This document shows positions 45,355 to 53,619 of a stretch of 64,000 nt of DNA, piece by piece. Where the stretch lies: assembly GCF_022346945.1 (NCBI RefSeq), contig NZ_JAKRNI010000002.1, forward strand, positions 186,001 to 250,000, given 5' to 3'. Below the pieces are notes generated by a model. It saw only the letters and a list, made by a program, of their open reading frames with translations. It was not told the origin of the DNA and did not search any database. The first letter of the stretch is position 1, and each line of letters starts with the position of its first letter. The stretch comes from Microbacterium sp. ACRRU. Its GTDB lineage: Bacteria; Actinomycetota; Actinomycetes; Actinomycetales; Microbacteriaceae. The position numbers were made by a program, and so were the translations under genes.

Positions 45355-46715
45355 GCGATCCGCACAGCCCGCACGACCCCTCGGCCGCGCGGTCCGACCG
45401 CGCCGCCGAGGTGGCCGCCGCCACCGACGCCGACGTCGCGCTCGAGAACGGGGCGGTCGTCGACACGGCCGCCGGCGCACGCGTGACGGCACCGCCTCCC
45501 GCCTCGGACGAGAACCGCTGGCGCCGCGCGCTGCGCGAGATCGCGACGGGAAACGCCATCATCTCGGTCCTCGCGGTGGTCCTGGCCCTCCTGGTGGGGG
45601 CGATCATGATCGCCGCGACCGACGAGCGGGTGCAGGCGGCGGCCGGGTACTTCTTCGCCCGCCCCGGTGACACGCTGACGGCGATCTGGCAGGCGGTGTC
45701 AGGGGCATACGCGTCGTTCTTCCAGGGCGCGATCTATAACTTCCGCCGTCCGGAGTTCGCCACCGGCATTCGTCCTCTCACCGAGACGCTCACCTTCGCG
45801 ACGCCCTTGATCGCCGCCGGACTGGGTGTGGCCCTGGCGTTCCGGGTCGGGATGTTCAACATCGGTGGTCGCGGTCAGATGCTCGTCGCCGCCGCCGCCG
45901 GCGGCTATGTCGCATTCGCCTTCGATCTCCCGTGGGGTCTGCACGCCCTCGTCGCGCTCGTCGCGGGCGTCGCGGCCGGCGCGATCTGGGCGGGCATCGC
46001 GGGCGTGCTGAAGGCTCGGACCGGCGCGCACGAGGTGATCGTCACGATCATGCTCAACTACGTCGCGTTCTACCTCGTGTACTACATGCTGCGCACGCCT
46101 GGCCTGTTGCAGGCGCCGGGGTCCAGCAACCCCACGACGCCGCCCATGAAAGAGACCGCGGTCTTCCCAGACCTGCTGGGTCCCGCGTACAACCTGCACT
46201 TCGGCTTCGTGCTCTCGATCGCCGCGGTGATCCTCGTGTGGTGGATCCTCGAGCGCTCCTCCCTCGGGTTCCGCTTCCGCGCGGTCGGTCTGAACCCCAA
46301 CGCCGCGCGCGTGGCCGGCATCAACGTCAAGTCGATGTACGTCTACGCGATGCTCATCTCCGGTGCCCTCATCGGCCTGGCCGGCGTCGACCAGGTGTTG
46401 GGCACGGTCACCACGGGCTTCTCCAGCGGTATCGACGCAGGCATCGGGTTCGACGCGATCACGGTGGCGCTCCTCGGCCGCTCCACCCCGGTCGGCGTGT
46501 TGGTGGCCGGCATCCTGTTCGGCGCGTTCAAGGCCGGCGGGTTCGCGATGCAGGCCGCCAACGGCGTGCCGATCGACATCGTCCTCGTCGTGCAGTCGCT
46601 CATCGTGCTCTTCATCGCCGCGCCGCCCCTGGTGCGCGCGATCTTCCGCCTGCCGGCACCCGGGGCGCGCCAGCCCAAGGCGCGCGCCGCCAAGAAGAAG
46701 GAGGCGGCCCGGTGA
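45351..46715 (+). CDS. Nucleoside ABC importer, permease subunit 1
   Basis: A 454-residue permease of the BPD_transp_2 family. A hydrophilic N-terminus of about 60 residues rich in Ala/Asp leads into the usual 8-10 membrane segments, with VGMFNIGGRGQMLVAA and the cytoplasmic coupling segment RAVGLNPNAARVAGIN. GTG at 45351 overlaps the ATPase stop. The C-terminus is lysine-rich (RAAKKKEAAR). It pairs with the following permease. Confidence 0.93.
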   Translation: MSDPHSPHDPSAARSDRAAEVAAATDADVALENGAVVDTAAGARVTAPPPASDENRWRRALREIATGNAIISVLAVVLALLVGAIMIAATDERVQAAAGYFFARPGDTLTAIWQAVSGAYASFFQGAIYNFRRPEFATGIRPLTETLTFATPLIAAGLGVALAFRVGMFNIGGRGQMLVAAAAGGYVAFAFDLPWGLHALVALVAGVAAGAIWAGIAGVLKARTGAHEVIVTIMLNYVAFYLVYYMLRTPGLLQAPGSSNPTTPPMKETAVFPDLLGPAYNLHFGFVLSIAAVILVWWILERSSLGFRFRAVGLNPNAARVAGINVKSMYVYAMLISGALIGLAGVDQVLGTVTTGFSSGIDAGIGFDAITVALLGRSTPVGVLVAGILFGAFKAGGFAMQAANGVPIDIVLVVQSLIVLFIAAPPLVRAIFRLPAPGARQPKARAAKKKEAAR

Positions 46716-48010
46716 GCACCACCGCCGCACACCCCGAGGCCGCGCCCGCGGCCGACACGCTCGACACCGCCGTCGTCGTCAGCTGGAAGGCGCCGATCGT
46801 CTACGGCGTCATCACGGTGCTCGCCGCGGTCCTCTTCATCGTCGCGCGGCAGGACGGCGACGCCGTCTTCCGCATCTCCAGCCCGGGCGAGTTCATCCAG
46901 CTTCCCGAGGTCGTCCTCGGCGGGGTCCTCACCGGGGCGGTCTGCACGGTGCTGCTGGCGCTGGTGACCCTGGTCAGCGTGTTGATGGTGCGCGCGCGCC
47001 GCCGTCCGCCGATCTGGCTCGCGGTCGTCTTCGCCGTGGTGTTCATGGTGGGCTTCCTCACCTGGGCCGCTGCCGGGGCGACGACGGCCGTCATCCCGCT
47101 CACCGGACTGCTGGCCGGCGGTCTCAGCCTCTCGGTGCCGCTCATCTTCGGTGCCATGTGCGGTGTGCTCAGCGAGCGCGTCGGTGTGGTGAACATCGCC
47201 ATCGAGGGTCAGCTGCTGGCCGGTGCCTTCACGTCGGCCGTCGTGGCGACGATGACGGGCAACCCGTTCATCGGTCTCATCGCCGCCGCCGTCGCCGGGG
47301 TGCTGGTGTCGTTCGTGCTCGCCGCTTTCGCGATCAAGTACTTCGTCGACCAGGTGATCGTCGGCGTCGTGCTGAACGTGCTCGTGGTGGGCCTCACGAG
47401 CTTCCTGTTCTCGCAGCTGCTCGCCCCGAACGCCGCGTTCCTGAACTCGCCGCCGCGATTCCCGCGCCTGCCCATTCCCGTGCTGGCCGACATCCCGATC
47501 ATCGGGCCGATGCTGTTCAACCAGACGGTCATCGTCTACCTGATGTACGTCACGGTCATCGCCGTGTACATCGGCTTGTTCCACACCCGCTGGGGCCTGC
47601 GTCTGCGTGCCGTGGGCGAGCACCCGCAGGCCGCGGACACCGTGGGCATCAACATCGCCCGCACCCGCTTCTGGAACGTCTCGTTGGGCGGGGCCATTGC
47701 CGGTCTCGGCGGCGCGTTCTTCACCCTGGGATCGGTCGGCGCCTTCAACAAGGAGATGACGGCGGGCGCCGGCTACATCGCCCTCGCGGCGGTCATCTTC
47801 GGCCAGTGGGACCCGATTCGTGCGACGCTCGCGGCGCTGCTGTTCGGCTTCGCCTCGAACCTGCAGAACACCCTCGGCGTCATCGGTTCGCCCGTGCCGA
47901 GCGAGTTCATGCTGATGCTGCCGTACGTCGTGACGATCTTCGCGGTCGCCGGTCTCGTCGGGAAGGTCCGCGGACCCGCGGCCGCCGGCAAACCGTACGT
48001 CAAGGGCTGA
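46712..48010 (+). CDS. Nucleoside ABC importer, permease subunit 2
   Basis: A 432-residue permease of the same family. It has SERVGVVNIAIEGQLLAGAF in the first conserved segment and RAVGEHPQAADTVGIN as coupling loop, with GGAFFTLGSVGAFNKEMTAG near the end. GTG at 46712 overlaps the previous stop as GTGA. The longer open frame upstream in this phase is out of register with permease 1 and is not coding. Followed by cdd after 43 bp. Confidence 0.93.
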   Translation: MSTTAAHPEAAPAADTLDTAVVVSWKAPIVYGVITVLAAVLFIVARQDGDAVFRISSPGEFIQLPEVVLGGVLTGAVCTVLLALVTLVSVLMVRARRRPPIWLAVVFAVVFMVGFLTWAAAGATTAVIPLTGLLAGGLSLSVPLIFGAMCGVLSERVGVVNIAIEGQLLAGAFTSAVVATMTGNPFIGLIAAAVAGVLVSFVLAAFAIKYFVDQVIVGVVLNVLVVGLTSFLFSQLLAPNAAFLNSPPRFPRLPIPVLADIPIIGPMLFNQTVIVYLMYVTVIAVYIGLFHTRWGLRLRAVGEHPQAADTVGINIARTRFWNVSLGGAIAGLGGAFFTLGSVGAFNKEMTAGAGYIALAAVIFGQWDPIRATLAALLFGFASNLQNTLGVIGSPVPSEFMLMLPYVVTIFAVAGLVGKVRGPAAAGKPYVKG

Positions 48011-48053
48011 CCCGGCCCGCTTCCCCCTTCACGAGAGGACCCACCGCTTCACG

Positions 48054-48455
48054 ATGACCGACATCGACTGGGACGAACTCCGTTCCGCCGCCACCGAGGC
48101 CATGCACCGCGCCTACGCCCCCTACTCCCGCTTCAAGGTGGGCGCCGCGGCGCTCGTCGCCGACGGGCGCATCGTCTCGGGGTGCAACGTCGAGAACGCG
48201 TCCTACGGGGTGACCCTCTGCGCCGAGTGCGGACTCGTCTCCGAACTGCACATGAGCGGCGGCGGCCAGCTCGTGGCGTTCGTCTGCGTCGACGGCGAGG
48301 GGCGCACGCTGATGCCGTGCGGTCGATGCCGGCAGTTGCTCTTCGAGCACGCCATTCCCGGCATGCTGCTGGAGACGGTCAGCGGCATCCGGACCATCGA
48401 CGAGGTGCTGCCCGACGCATTCGGTCCGCGCGACCTCGAGGAGGCCGCCCGATGA
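48054..48455 (+). CDS. cdd: Cytidine deaminase
   Basis: A 133-residue homotetrameric-type cytidine deaminase. Zinc ligands are in TLCAECGLV (Cys with catalytic Glu) and MPCGRCRQLL (two cysteines); the nucleoside pocket is SRFKVGAAAL and CNVENASYG. It turns cytidine and deoxycytidine into uridine forms. Its stop overlaps the deoA start as ATGA, so import, deamination and phosphorolysis are coupled. Confidence 0.95.
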   Translation: MTDIDWDELRSAATEAMHRAYAPYSRFKVGAAALVADGRIVSGCNVENASYGVTLCAECGLVSELHMSGGGQLVAFVCVDGEGRTLMPCGRCRQLLFEHAIPGMLLETVSGIRTIDEVLPDAFGPRDLEEAAR

Positions 48456-49741
48456 GCGCCGAGCAGTTCGATGCCGTCGACATTATCCGGGCGCAGCGCG
48501 ACGGGCGGGCGATCTCGGAGCCGGAAATCCGGTGGCTCGTCGACGCCTACACGCGTGGCTACGTCATGGACGCGCAGATGTCGGCGTTCACGATGGCGGT
48601 GCTGCTCAACGGCCTCGGCCGCGACCAGATCCGAGTGCTGACGGATGCCATGATCGCCTCGGGCGAGCGCATGGACTTCTCGTCGCTGGGCAAGCCCACC
48701 GTCGACAAGCACTCCACCGGCGGTGTCGGCGACAAGATCACGCTGCCGCTCGCGCCGCTCGTCGCCGCGTTCGGGGTCGCCGTTCCGCAGCTGTCCGGAC
48801 GCGGCCTCGGTCACACGGGCGGGACCCTCGACAAGCTCGAGTCCATCCCGGGCTGGCGCGCGGCCTTGTCGAACGACGAAATCCTCGCGCAGCTCGCCGA
48901 CGTGGGCGCCGTGATCTGCGCCGCCGGTGCGGGGCTGGCACCGGCCGACAAGAAGCTCTATGCCCTGCGCGATGTCACGGGCACGGTCGAGGCGATCCCG
49001 CTCATCGCGTCGAGCATCATGTCGAAGAAGATCGCCGAGGGCACCGACTCGCTCGTGCTCGACGTGAAGTTCGGCTCCGGCGCGTTCATGCAGGACATCG
49101 ACCGGGCGCGCGAGCTCGCCGAGACGATGGTCGCCCTCGGCACCGACTCGGGCGTGAACACCACGGCGCTGCTCACCGACATGAACACCCCGCTCGGTCG
49201 CGCCATCGGCAACGCCAACGAGGTCCGCGAATCCGTCGAGGTGCTCGCCGGCGGCGGGCCTGCGGACGTCGTCGAGCTCACGGTCGCTCTCGCCCGCGAG
49301 ATGTTGACGCTCGCCGGTCAGCCCGACGCCGACGTCGAGGCCGCCCTCGCCGACGGCCGCGCGATGGACGTGTGGAAGCGCATGATCCGCGCGCAGGACG
49401 GCGATCCGGATGCCGCTCTCCCCACGCCCCGCGAGACGCACACGGTTGTCGCCGACCGGGCCGGTGTCGTGACCCGCGTCGAGGCGCTGCCCTTCGGCAT
49501 CGGCGCGTGGCGCCTGGGCGCCGGACGCGCGCGCGCCGAGGACGCCGTCGTTCACGCGGCAGGCATCGACCTGCACGTCACCGTGGGAGACACGGTCGCG
49601 GCCGGTCAGCCGCTGTTCACTCTCTCGGCCGACGATGAGACGCGCTTCGACCGCGCCCTCACCGCGGTCGAGGGCGCGTGGGAGATCGGCGACACCGCTC
49701 CCGCGCGCACCCCGCTCGTCCGCGAGCGCATCACCGCGTGA
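48452..49741 (+). CDS. deoA: Thymidine/pyrimidine-nucleoside phosphorylase
   Basis: A 429-residue phosphorylase. Signature segments are VDKHSTGGVGDKITLPLAPL (phosphate binding), SGRGLGHTGGTLDKLESIPG, and SSIMSKKIAEGTDSLVLDVK with KFGSGAFM. It splits thymidine and deoxyuridine, possibly uridine as well, into base and sugar-1-phosphate. The start overlaps cdd and the stop touches the add region (TGATG). Confidence 0.96.
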   Translation: MSAEQFDAVDIIRAQRDGRAISEPEIRWLVDAYTRGYVMDAQMSAFTMAVLLNGLGRDQIRVLTDAMIASGERMDFSSLGKPTVDKHSTGGVGDKITLPLAPLVAAFGVAVPQLSGRGLGHTGGTLDKLESIPGWRAALSNDEILAQLADVGAVICAAGAGLAPADKKLYALRDVTGTVEAIPLIASSIMSKKIAEGTDSLVLDVKFGSGAFMQDIDRARELAETMVALGTDSGVNTTALLTDMNTPLGRAIGNANEVRESVEVLAGGGPADVVELTVALAREMLTLAGQPDADVEAALADGRAMDVWKRMIRAQDGDPDAALPTPRETHTVVADRAGVVTRVEALPFGIGAWRLGAGRARAEDAVVHAAGIDLHVTVGDTVAAGQPLFTLSADDETRFDRALTAVEGAWEIGDTAPARTPLVRERITA

Positions 49742-49764
49742 TGGCATCCGACCCGAGGAGCAGC

Positions 49765-50871
49765 ATGGCCACCGACGACGTCCGCATCCAGGGCAAGAAG
49801 CTGAAGACCCTGCCGAAGGTGTCGCTCCACGACCACCTCGACGGGGGGATGCGCGCGCAGACGGTGCTCGAACTGGCCGACGACCTCGACCTTGCGCTTC
49901 CCGCCGACGACGCGGAGGGTCTCGAGGACTGGTTCTCGGACCACGTCGAGTCGGGCTCGCTCGAGGACTACCTCGAGAAGTTCTCGCTCACCGTCGGCGT
50001 GCTGCAGACCCGCGAGGGTCTCGTCCGGGCGGCGAAGGAGTTCGTCGAAGACCTCGCCGACGACGGCGTCGTGTACGCCGAAGTGCGGTGGGCGCCCGAG
50101 CAGCACCTCACGCGGGGCTTGAGCCTCGACGACGTGGTGGATGCCGTGCAGGAGGGCATCGAAGAGGGTGAGGATGCCGCGGACGCCCGCGGCAAGGACA
50201 TCCGGGTCGGCCAGCTGCTCACGGCGATGCGGCAGACGGCCCGCTCCCGCGAGATCGCTGAACTCGCGGTGGCGTGGCGTGGTCGCGGCGTCGTCGGTTT
50301 CGACCTCGCCGGACCGGAGGACGGGTTCCCCGCCTCGAACCACCGCGCGGCGTTCGACTACCTCGCCGAGCAGTTCTTCCCCACGACGGTGCACGCCGGT
50401 GAAGGAGCAGGGCTGGCATCCATCCGGTCGGCTCTCATCGACGGCCGTGCCGTGCGCCTCGGGCACGGCGTGCGCATCGCGAACGACCTCGACGTCGTCT
50501 CGCGCGAAGGCGAGGAGGTGCTGGTCACGTTCGGTGACATGGCCCGGTGGGTGCGCGACCGTGAGATCACGCTCGAGCTGTCGCCGACGTCGAACCTGCA
50601 GAGCGGCGCAGTCACGGCATGGGGCGACTCCATGGACGCCCACCCGTTCGACCTGCTGTACCAGCTCGGCTTCTCGGTCACGGTGAACGTCGACAACCGT
50701 CTGATGAGCCGGACGACCCTGACGCGCGAGCTGGGGCTATTGGCGCAGGCCTTCGATTACGACCTCGACGACCTCGAGGCCTTCCAGCTCAACGCGGCCG
50801 CCGGAGCGTTCCTGCCGGTCGAGGAGCGCGAGGAGCTCATCGAGATCATCGCGGAGGGTTTCCAGCGCTGA
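49765..50871 (+). CDS. add: Adenosine deaminase
   Basis: A TIM-barrel deaminase of 368 residues converting adenosine to inosine. Zinc ligands are in SLHDHLDGG, the catalytic pair in HAGEGAG, then RLGHGVRI and ELSPTSNLQ. The final motif is NVDNRLMS, where many family members have NTDDP; the first Asp is kept, and I recall the N-R form in mycobacterial Add. ATG at 49765 has GAGGAG four bases before it; an in-frame ATG at 49741 overlaps the deoA stop and is the alternative. It is the last gene of the nucleoside-salvage operon. Confidence 0.94.
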   Translation: MATDDVRIQGKKLKTLPKVSLHDHLDGGMRAQTVLELADDLDLALPADDAEGLEDWFSDHVESGSLEDYLEKFSLTVGVLQTREGLVRAAKEFVEDLADDGVVYAEVRWAPEQHLTRGLSLDDVVDAVQEGIEEGEDAADARGKDIRVGQLLTAMRQTARSREIAELAVAWRGRGVVGFDLAGPEDGFPASNHRAAFDYLAEQFFPTTVHAGEGAGLASIRSALIDGRAVRLGHGVRIANDLDVVSREGEEVLVTFGDMARWVRDREITLELSPTSNLQSGAVTAWGDSMDAHPFDLLYQLGFSVTVNVDNRLMSRTTLTRELGLLAQAFDYDLDDLEAFQLNAAAGAFLPVEEREELIEIIAEGFQR

Positions 50872-50912
50872 GCGCGTCGGGGCGCGGCCGGGCCACCCGC
50901 CCCTTTCCGTTG

Positions 50913-50965
50913 AGTGTCCAGAACACGCGGACGCGGGGGAGTGTCGTCCGCGTGTCTTGGACACT
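50913..50965. repeat. Inverted repeat D1 (AGTGTCCAGAACACGCGG family)
   Basis: Arms AGTGTCCA-GA-ACACGCGGACG (50913-50933) and its complement (50945-50965) pair except for two central bases, with an 11-base loop. It follows the add stop by about 40 bp. A second copy is 105 bp further on. Confidence 0.88.
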
Positions 50966-51017
50966 GAAGTGGCGTGGGGGCGTCGTGGCTCGCGGGGCGC
51001 GCCGTACCCCCCCGTTG

Positions 51018-51070
51018 AGTGTCCAGAACACGCGGATGCGGGGGCGTGTCGTCCGCGTGTCTTGGACACT
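51018..51070. repeat. Inverted repeat D2
   Basis: Second copy of the D element, in the same orientation and nearly identical to D1, with matching flanks (CCGTTG before, GAAGTG after). The gap from 50872 to 51150 holds these two elements and no gene. Confidence 0.88.
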
Positions 51071-51150
51071 GAAGTGAGGCGGGGACGCTGAACGGACGCG
51101 GCGGCGCCTGGAGGGCGGGCAGGGCCCGACGGCGAACCAAAGGCGCCGGG

Positions 51151-51930
51151 TCAGGGCGCGGGAAGGAACGTGTCGAGCTCGTCGGCGAGATTCCGGTCCA
51201 CCTCGGTGCGGTCGATCGTCGGGGTGCCGTCACCGGCTTGCGGGCCGTAGGCCCCGAACGAGGCGTGCGACGCACCGGGAATCTCCACGAACACGGCGTC
51301 GGAGGGCAGCTCCGTCGCGGCGTCGGCGATCTTCTGCGGCGTTGACAGGCCGTCCTCCGAGCCCGAGAGGCTCAGCACGGGGAGCCCGGATGCCGTGAGG
51401 TCTGTCGCGCAGTACGACGCGAACAGCACGAGGGCATCGGCGTCGCTCGCGAGCTGGCACGCGCGAACGCCGCCGAGCGAGTGGCCGCCGACCGCCCAGG
51501 ACTCCACGGCGGGCGCCAGGTCGGTAAAGGTCGACAGGGGGCGCGGATCGAAGAACGCGAGGTTCAGCCACGGGCGCGTGATCACGACCGTCACGCCATC
51601 GTCGACGACGGTGTCCGCGAACGTGGCGACGTATCCGAGCGCGTCGACCTTCGCGCCGGGGATGAACACGAGTCCTCGGCCGGTGTCTCCGTCGGTGGGG
51701 GAGAGCACGATGCCCGCGCCGTCCTCGGTGATCGTCATCCCGGGGTTCGCGCGCGCCTCGGCCAGCGGGTCGGGCTCCGCGCCCATGACACCGACCTGGC
51801 TGTAGATCAGGATGCCGACGACCGCCAGCGCCACGAGAGCACCGAGGCCCCCCAGGATCCAGCGCAGGACACGAAAACGCCGGCGGGGCGCTCGAGGCGC
51901 CCCGCCGGCGGACGGTTCGGTGTCAGTCAC
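51151..51930 (-). CDS. Membrane-anchored alpha/beta hydrolase
   Basis: A 259-residue protein with one N-terminal membrane helix (about residues 22-45) after a proline/arginine-rich start, then an extracytoplasmic alpha/beta-hydrolase domain. The triad is visible: Ser in VGGHSLGGVRA, Asp in LSGSEDGLSTP and His in PGASHASFGAYGP. It resembles chlorophyllase/PET-hydrolase-type esterases of the PF12695 class; the substrate is unknown. GTG at 51930 is one base after the mtlD stop, so it is read as the last gene of the mannitol operon, an unexpected partner. Confidence 0.78.
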   Translation of the reverse strand: MTDTEPSAGGAPRAPRRRFRVLRWILGGLGALVALAVVGILIYSQVGVMGAEPDPLAEARANPGMTITEDGAGIVLSPTDGDTGRGLVFIPGAKVDALGYVATFADTVVDDGVTVVITRPWLNLAFFDPRPLSTFTDLAPAVESWAVGGHSLGGVRACQLASDADALVLFASYCATDLTASGLPVLSLSGSEDGLSTPQKIADAATELPSDAVFVEIPGASHASFGAYGPQAGDGTPTIDRTEVDRNLADELDTFLPAP

Positions 51931-51931
51931 C

Positions 51932-53083
51932 TCACGAGCGTAACGCCGCCTGTCGCGCGGCCACGATCTCGACGATCCGCGGGAACAGCGGGTGCTCCGG
52001 CTCGAGGTCGGTGACCTCCGCCGTGAAGGCGTGGGCGTCGAGCTCGCCGAGCAGCCGCTGCAGGTCGACGGCCTGGGCGTCCTCGGCATCCTGGAACTCC
52101 AGGGCCGCGGCCATCGCTGCGACCAGCGCATCGACGGGGAGACCCCGCTCGATGGCCTCTGCGGCGGGGCCGACGAAACGCTCGTGGCGCGAGAGCTTGC
52201 GCAGCGGCTGGCGTCCGACGCGCCACACGGTGTCGGGCAGGGCCGGGTTGCGGAAGCGCTGCAGGATCGTGTCGCGGTACTGACCCTGCACGTCGGCGTC
52301 GAGCTCGTGCTTCCGCACGAGCAGCGCGCTGGTCTCCTGCAGGGCCGCCTCGACCTTCGCGGCGATCGCGGGGTCGGCCAGGGCATCGGAGATCCGCTCG
52401 ACACCGGCCTGCGCGCCGAAATATGCCGTGGCGGCGTGGCCCGTGTTGACCGTGAACAGCTTTCGCTCGATGTACGGCGTCAGGTCGCCGACGAAGTGGG
52501 CGCCCGGAATGTGCGGCGGGGTGTCGCCGAACGGTCCGCGCTCGATGGCCCACTCGTAGAAGGGCTCGACGGTGACGTCGACGCCGCCCTGAGCCTGGGC
52601 GGGGACGATGCGATCGACCGCGGTGTTGGCGAACACCGCACGGCCCTCCAGCGCGTCCCACGACTCGCCGGCGAGCTCCACCACGTGCTCGCGCAGCTGG
52701 TCGGTCGCGCCGATCGCGTTCTCGCAGGCCATGATCTGCAGCGGCGGCAGCGACGGGTCGCGCAGGGCGAGACCGGCGACGATGTGCGGCGCGACGAACT
52801 TCAGGATCGTCGGGCCCACGGCGGTGGTGACCACGTTGGCCGTGGCGATCTCGTCGACCAGGGCCTCGGCATCCGTCGAGCTGTCGATGGCTCGGAAGCC
52901 GGTCACCGTCTTGTCGGTGCCGCCCTCGCCGACCTCGTGGACGGTGTACTCGGATGCCGCGTTGATCGCGGCGACGAGCGGAGCCGCGACGTCGGAGAAG
53001 ACGAGGTCGTACCCGCCCTCGTGCAGGAGCAGTCCGACGAAGCCGCGGCCGATGTTGCCGGCCCCGAAGTGAACGGCCTTCAT
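51932..53083 (-). CDS. mtlD: Mannitol-1-phosphate 5-dehydrogenase
   Basis: A 383-residue NAD-dependent polyol dehydrogenase: N-terminal MKAVHFGAGNIGRGFVG, ENAIGATDQLREHV, and KLFTVNTGHAATAYFG with the catalytic Lys. It oxidises mannitol-1-phosphate from the PTS to fructose-6-phosphate. The ATG overlaps the mtlF stop by four bases. Confidence 0.96.
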   Translation of the reverse strand: MKAVHFGAGNIGRGFVGLLLHEGGYDLVFSDVAAPLVAAINAASEYTVHEVGEGGTDKTVTGFRAIDSSTDAEALVDEIATANVVTTAVGPTILKFVAPHIVAGLALRDPSLPPLQIMACENAIGATDQLREHVVELAGESWDALEGRAVFANTAVDRIVPAQAQGGVDVTVEPFYEWAIERGPFGDTPPHIPGAHFVGDLTPYIERKLFTVNTGHAATAYFGAQAGVERISDALADPAIAAKVEAALQETSALLVRKHELDADVQGQYRDTILQRFRNPALPDTVWRVGRQPLRKLSRHERFVGPAAEAIERGLPVDALVAAMAAALEFQDAEDAQAVDLQRLLGELDAHAFTAEVTDLEPEHPLFPRIVEIVAARQAALRS

Positions 53084-53517
53084 GCGTTGACGGAGCCCGC
53101 GAGGGCCTGGAACAGCTCCTCGGGCGAGGAGGCGGCCTTCAGACGCGCGACGTCGTCCTCCTCGGAGAAGAGGATGGCGATCTGGGAGAGGATCTCGAGG
53201 TGCTCGTCGCCCTTGCCGGCGATGCCGATGACGAAGGTCACCGGCTCCCCACCCCAGTCGACGCCGCCGTCGTATCGCACGACCGAGAGGCCGGAGGCGA
53301 GGATGGCCTGCTTGGTCTCGTTCGTGCCGTGGGGAATGGCGAGCTCGTTGCCCATGTAGGTGGACACCGTCTCTTCACGCTGCTGCATGGCGGCGAAGTA
53401 CTCGCCGGTGACGGAGCCCGTGGCCTCGAGCAGGTCGGCGGCCTCCTTCATGGCCTCCTCGCGCGTAGCGCTGCCGGGGTGGATGCGGACGGATTCGATG
53501 CGGAGGACGTCTGACAT
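53080..53517 (-). CDS. mtlF: Mannitol-specific PTS EIIA component
   Basis: A 145-residue EIIA of the mannitol/fructose class, with the phosphorylated His63 in GNELAIPHGTNE. It takes phosphate from HPr and hands it to the EIIB domain of MtlA. It is separated from mtlA by about 100 bp containing a strong hairpin. Confidence 0.94.
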   Translation of the reverse strand: MSDVLRIESVRIHPGSATREEAMKEAADLLEATGSVTGEYFAAMQQREETVSTYMGNELAIPHGTNETKQAILASGLSVVRYDGGVDWGGEPVTFVIGIAGKGDEHLEILSQIAILFSEEDDVARLKAASSPEELFQALAGSVNA

Positions 53518-53577
53518 GGTTCTCGCCTTTCTCGTCGTGCCGTCCAGCCTCGCAGGAAGCGAGCCGGACGGGAAGGC

Positions 53578-53609
53578 GGAGGGGCCGGAACGAACGCTCC
53601 GGCCCCTCC
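53578..53609 (-). terminator. Intra-operon hairpin between mtlA and mtlF
   Basis: GGAGGGGCCGGA (53578-53589) pairs with TCCGGCCCCTCC (53598-53609), a perfect 12-bp stem with an 8-base loop, just after the mtlA stop. As genes continue on the same strand it may be a partial terminator or an mRNA-stabilising structure that sets mtlA above mtlF-mtlD. Confidence 0.7.
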
Positions 53610-53619
53610 GTGGTAGGGA

